Origin: Spirosoma taeanense
GTDB taxonomy: Bacteria > Bacteroidota > Bacteroidia > Cytophagales > Spirosomataceae
Assembly (NCBI RefSeq): GCF_013127955.1
Contig: NZ_CP053435.1
Span: forward strand, 682,001-746,000
Direction of reading: 5' to 3'
DNA length: 64,000 bases
The position numbers were made by a program, and so were the translations under genes. The notes under the pieces are model-generated. The model was not told the DNA's origin. It worked only from the letters and a program-made list of their open reading frames with translations, and searched no databases. Positions 61,408-64,000 of the stretch are shown one piece after another (position 1 is the stretch's first letter; each line of letters begins with the position of its first letter).

Positions 61408-62211
61408 ATGTCAGTACTTTTGCGCAATAACGTTCGTGTGCTGGGAAATGAGAAGGCAGATGAGACGTTGGTGTTTGCTCATGGTTTTGGTAACGACCAA
61501 CAGGCATGGGCCGAAGTTGTTCCGGCGTTTCTGGATGATTACCGGATTGTGCTGTTCGATTACGTAGGGGCTAACAAGCAAACGGTTCCGTATTTTAATC
61601 CTCGTAAGTACAGAAAACTTCAATCGTTTGCCGACGATATCCTGGACATCATTGAGGAGCTTTCCCTGGAAAATATTACTTTTATTGGGCATTCCGTGGG
61701 CGGAATGAGTGGAATTCTGGCCGCCATTCAGGAGCCAGCCTGGTTTTCGCGCCTTGTTTTACTGAATGCCTCTCCCCGCTACGTCAACGGAGACGATTAC
61801 TATGGCGGGTTCAGTCAGGAAGTGCTCAACGAGCTGTTTACCCAGATGGAAAGCAATTTTTATGCCTGGGCCAGCGGGTTTGCCCCGACGATTATGGCTA
61901 ATCCTGACCGGCCGCAGCTGGCTTCAGCCTATGCCCAGACGCTGTCGGCTATGCGTCCGGATGTTGCGCTTTCTATTGCTAAAATGATCTTTCAGTCAGA
62001 TCACCGGACTGATGTTGAGCGTGTTAGGCACCCTACTTTGCTCATTCAGGCGAAAGATGACGTAGCCGTTCCGATGGAGGTCTGTTATTACCTGGAAAAA
62101 CATATTCCGAATGCCGAATTGTCAATCATAGATACGCAGGGCCATCATCCGCACATCAGCGATGCCGACAAGGTCATAAAGGCCATTAAACCGTTTATTA
62201 ATCTGAACTAA
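61408..62211 (+). CDS. RsbQ/KAI2-like alpha/beta hydrolase
   Basis: 267 residues with no signal peptide (cytoplasmic). It has the RsbQ/D14/KAI2 family look, not the broad esterase one: LVFAHGFGNDQQAWAEVVPAF, IVLFDYVGANKQTVPYFNPRKYRKLQSFADDILDI, nucleophile Ser96 in FIGHSVGGMSG, Asp217 in QAKDDVAVP and His246 in GHHPHIS. In B. subtilis RsbQ (Ser96/Asp219/His247) supplies or binds a signal for its PAS-containing partner RsbP; plant relatives are strigolactone/karrikin receptors. Here the partner is very likely the sensor kinase gene 91 bp downstream. This is one of the more original units of the window. Confidence 0.85.
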   Translation: MSVLLRNNVRVLGNEKADETLVFAHGFGNDQQAWAEVVPAFLDDYRIVLFDYVGANKQTVPYFNPRKYRKLQSFADDILDIIEELSLENITFIGHSVGGMSGILAAIQEPAWFSRLVLLNASPRYVNGDDYYGGFSQEVLNELFTQMESNFYAWASGFAPTIMANPDRPQLASAYAQTLSAMRPDVALSIAKMIFQSDHRTDVERVRHPTLLIQAKDDVAVPMEVCYYLEKHIPNAELSIIDTQGHHPHISDADKVIKAIKPFINLN

Positions 62212-62302
62212 TACCGGTGTTGCCGTGCTTATTAGAACGTGATAAGTCGAATGCAGCGGTTCGTCGAATACCTAAGCCTCTGACTTTTTTTCGAAACCCA
62301 TA

Positions 62303-63871
62303 ATGTTAGACTGTAGAATTCTCGAACGGAATTTTCAGGCAATTTCAGCTAATGAAATTGGGCCAAGGAAGATGGCGGCTTACGCGTCGGAACTGCTTGA
62401 TTTTTTGCAGGCCAGTTGTTGTTACGTCGTTCAGGAGCGCGACGAATGGACGGCCACTGTGCTTTTTTCGAGCACTAAAGGATCGGTGCAGCCGTTTAAT
62501 CCGGGTCAGCTGGCCGAGTTAACCCGCTCAAAAGCGTTCTTCTTCGACCAGGCCTTTGTGCCGCGCCGGGCCCTGAAAGCGATTTCGGGTACCTGCTGTC
62601 AGATGGCGGGCCTGCGCCTGGACAATTATTCGTTCAGAGGATGGGTTCTGATTGGTTGGCAATCGACCACCGATCACGTGCCGACCGATATTGAAAATGC
62701 GTTGTTCCGTTTTGGCGACAAGGTGCTGATCCATTACCTGTCACTGCAGCGGATTGCGATGGAGCAGCAGTACCGGTTTATTTTTTCGGTGGTTCCGCAG
62801 GCTGTTGTGCTGGTTAACGAATCAGATGATGTCAGCTGGGTGAACCAGGCCGCCATTCAACTGCTGAACCTGGCCCCCGATGAATTACGGCCCTCGTCCG
62901 TTGAGGTATCGACAGGCATGCTGCGGTTACGGGCGCAGGCCCTGAATCAGGATGCGATTAACGAAACTGCCGGCGAGCTGATGAAGAATCCTCACTTCAT
63001 CACTAAAGAATGGATATGGCGGTTCGATAGTCAGGTGCTGGCTGTGCGCACCCAGCCCATTTTCTCCCCTTACTTTAAAGGGCGGATCTGGTTGTTCAAC
63101 GACGTTACCGAACTATACACGAAGAGTCAGCAACTGGCGGACGCCAATCAGGAGATTGAAAACCTGATCAGTGTGATCGCGCACGATCTGAAGTCGCCCC
63201 TGGCTACGCTCAGTTTCATTTTCAGCTTCCTGCCGATGCATGGCCCGCTCAACGACGAACAGAGCGAAAATATCGGATACGGGCAGAAGACCATCAAGCG
63301 CGGCCTGAACCTGATTGACAGCATTGTTTATTTCAATAAGCTCATTACGTCCAACCAGCCCCTGCAGATGACCAGTACAGAGCTGGACGGGCTCCTGACA
63401 ATTATTGTAGACAGCTTTACGGCGCAGGCCTATCAGAAAGAGATTACGCTGCATATGCAGAAACCCGAACAGCCGGTTCTGCTGCATACCGACCCCGAAT
63501 CGCTGGTCCGTATTCTGGATAACCTCATCAGTAACGCGCTGAAGTTCTCGCCGTTTGGACGTAATGTGTATGTGGAGGCCGAGTTGACAGATAAGCAGTT
63601 AGCCATTGCCGTCCGTGACGAAGGCCCCGGTATCTCACCCGACGATCGGGGAAAGCTGTTCAAGCGTTTTCAGCGTCTGTCGGCCCAGCCAACCAATAAT
63701 GAAGGCTCCTCGGGGCTTGGTCTGTCCATTGTGAAGGCTCTGGCCGAGAAATTGGGCGCGGCTATTGAAGTAGATAGTACCTTGAATGTGGGTACAACCT
63801 TCCGGGTCGTATTTCCGGCGCAGTACGTACAGGTGATTGACCCGGAAACGGTAAATGAACACCTGCTTTAA
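62303..63871 (+). CDS. GAF/PAS sensor histidine kinase paired with the RsbQ-like hydrolase
   Basis: 522 residues without membrane segments. An N-terminal GAF-like domain (~25-150), a PAS domain (~155-275, FIFSVVPQAVVLVNESDDVSWVNQAAIQLLNL), a short coiled coil, HisKA (VIAHDLKSPLATL, phosphoacceptor His294) and HATPase_c (LDNLISNALKFSPFG; DEGPGI; GSSGLGLSIVKALAEKLG). The cytoplasmic sensing domain and the upstream hydrolase imply that a small molecule or hydrolase interaction controls the kinase. No response regulator follows before the window ends. Confidence 0.9.
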   Translation: MLDCRILERNFQAISANEIGPRKMAAYASELLDFLQASCCYVVQERDEWTATVLFSSTKGSVQPFNPGQLAELTRSKAFFFDQAFVPRRALKAISGTCCQMAGLRLDNYSFRGWVLIGWQSTTDHVPTDIENALFRFGDKVLIHYLSLQRIAMEQQYRFIFSVVPQAVVLVNESDDVSWVNQAAIQLLNLAPDELRPSSVEVSTGMLRLRAQALNQDAINETAGELMKNPHFITKEWIWRFDSQVLAVRTQPIFSPYFKGRIWLFNDVTELYTKSQQLADANQEIENLISVIAHDLKSPLATLSFIFSFLPMHGPLNDEQSENIGYGQKTIKRGLNLIDSIVYFNKLITSNQPLQMTSTELDGLLTIIVDSFTAQAYQKEITLHMQKPEQPVLLHTDPESLVRILDNLISNALKFSPFGRNVYVEAELTDKQLAIAVRDEGPGISPDDRGKLFKRFQRLSAQPTNNEGSSGLGLSIVKALAEKLGAAIEVDSTLNVGTTFRVVFPAQYVQVIDPETVNEHLL

Positions 63872-63984
63872 GTTGTTGAGTATTCCTTCTGGCGGCTTTT
63901 TAGAGTGTACCCCAACTGAAGGACCAGTTACCAATTTTGGTTGTATAATGCCCCTGTTTATCACATCTTTAAATTCAGGCAGCA

Positions 63985-64000
63985 ATGGAAATTGCTATTA
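63985..64000 (+). CDS. Possible start of a truncated gene
   Basis: An ATG at 63985 followed by five codons (MEIAI) reaches the edge of the window; too little to identify. The 113 bp before it show no clear gene. Confidence 0.25.

Noticed and set aside
63635..63985. 116-residue minus-strand frame after the last kinase
   Set aside because: It overlaps the C-terminal ATPase domain of the kinase and has no recognisable start or domain.

Overview
The window looks like a chromosomal segment from a Cytophagales bacterium (Bacteroidota), most probably Spirosomaceae (Spirosoma, Fibrella or Rudanella type). The reasons are: a SusC/SusD pair with a surface lipoprotein; type IX secretion C-terminal domains of both kinds (type A on an M4 metallopeptidase, CHU_C/type B on a 626-residue exported protein); 7TMR-DISM histidine kinases; FTP-type M4 protease; acetoacetate-CoA ligase; and upstream regions that often carry the Bacteroidota -7 element TAnnTTTG rather than E. 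coli-like promoters. The genus is an inference from gene content. No rRNA, tRNA or CRISPR array was seen.

Layout. 1-4.5 kb: a partial lipoprotein gene, the small subunit of methylmalonyl-CoA mutase, dnaA and a FemAB/GNAT-like acyltransferase overlapping its stop codon. 4.5-18.3 kb: a carbohydrate region with a propeller/cytochrome c dehydrogenase-like protein, two DUF1080 (3-keto-glycoside hydrolase family) proteins, a susC-susD-IPT/TIG lipoprotein operon, and a NarL-type response regulator plus kinase. 18.7-25.1 kb: a phosphohistidine-phosphatase-like lipoprotein, a secreted unknown, a large M4 metallopeptidase with T9SS signal, and a BlaI/BlaR1-TonB pair with two visible operators. 25.4-34.2 kb: a small membrane protein, an SCP2-like protein, a Tat-exported Gfo/Idh/MocA oxidoreductase, two 7TMR-DISM kinases and a succinate-semialdehyde-type dehydrogenase. 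33.7-38.6 kb: a MarR-controlled EmrA-EmrB-TolC efflux operon with three tandem operators. 38.65-39.47 kb: one complete 816-bp IS5-family element whose transposase needs a -1 frameshift. 39.5-49.2 kb: acyl carrier protein, comB, gcvT, a divergent deoC, an RluB-type pseudouridine synthase with a huge Arg/Asp/Asn-rich N-terminus, acetoacetate-CoA ligase and a CtpA-like protease. 49.2-60.1 kb: envelope proteins, sufB, DoxX, two acidic small proteins, an alpha/beta hydrolase, a propeller-phosphoesterase and a CHAP amidase. 60.2-63.9 kb: a GlxA-like AraC regulator, an RsbQ/KAI2-like hydrolase and a GAF/PAS histidine kinase, the most plausible under-described sensory module here.

How parts fit together. 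SusCD with the IPT lipoprotein should import a glycan; the two DUF1080 proteins, the cytochrome c-bearing dehydrogenase-like protein and the more distant Gfo/Idh/MocA protein fit a route in which a sugar is oxidised to a 3-keto-glycoside and then cleaved (inference). The efflux operon and the BlaI-BlaR1 pair are self-contained regulated units in which operators and promoters can be read directly. Many genes end in long perfect stem-loops. Most regulatory calls rest on sequence pattern alone and no database search was possible.
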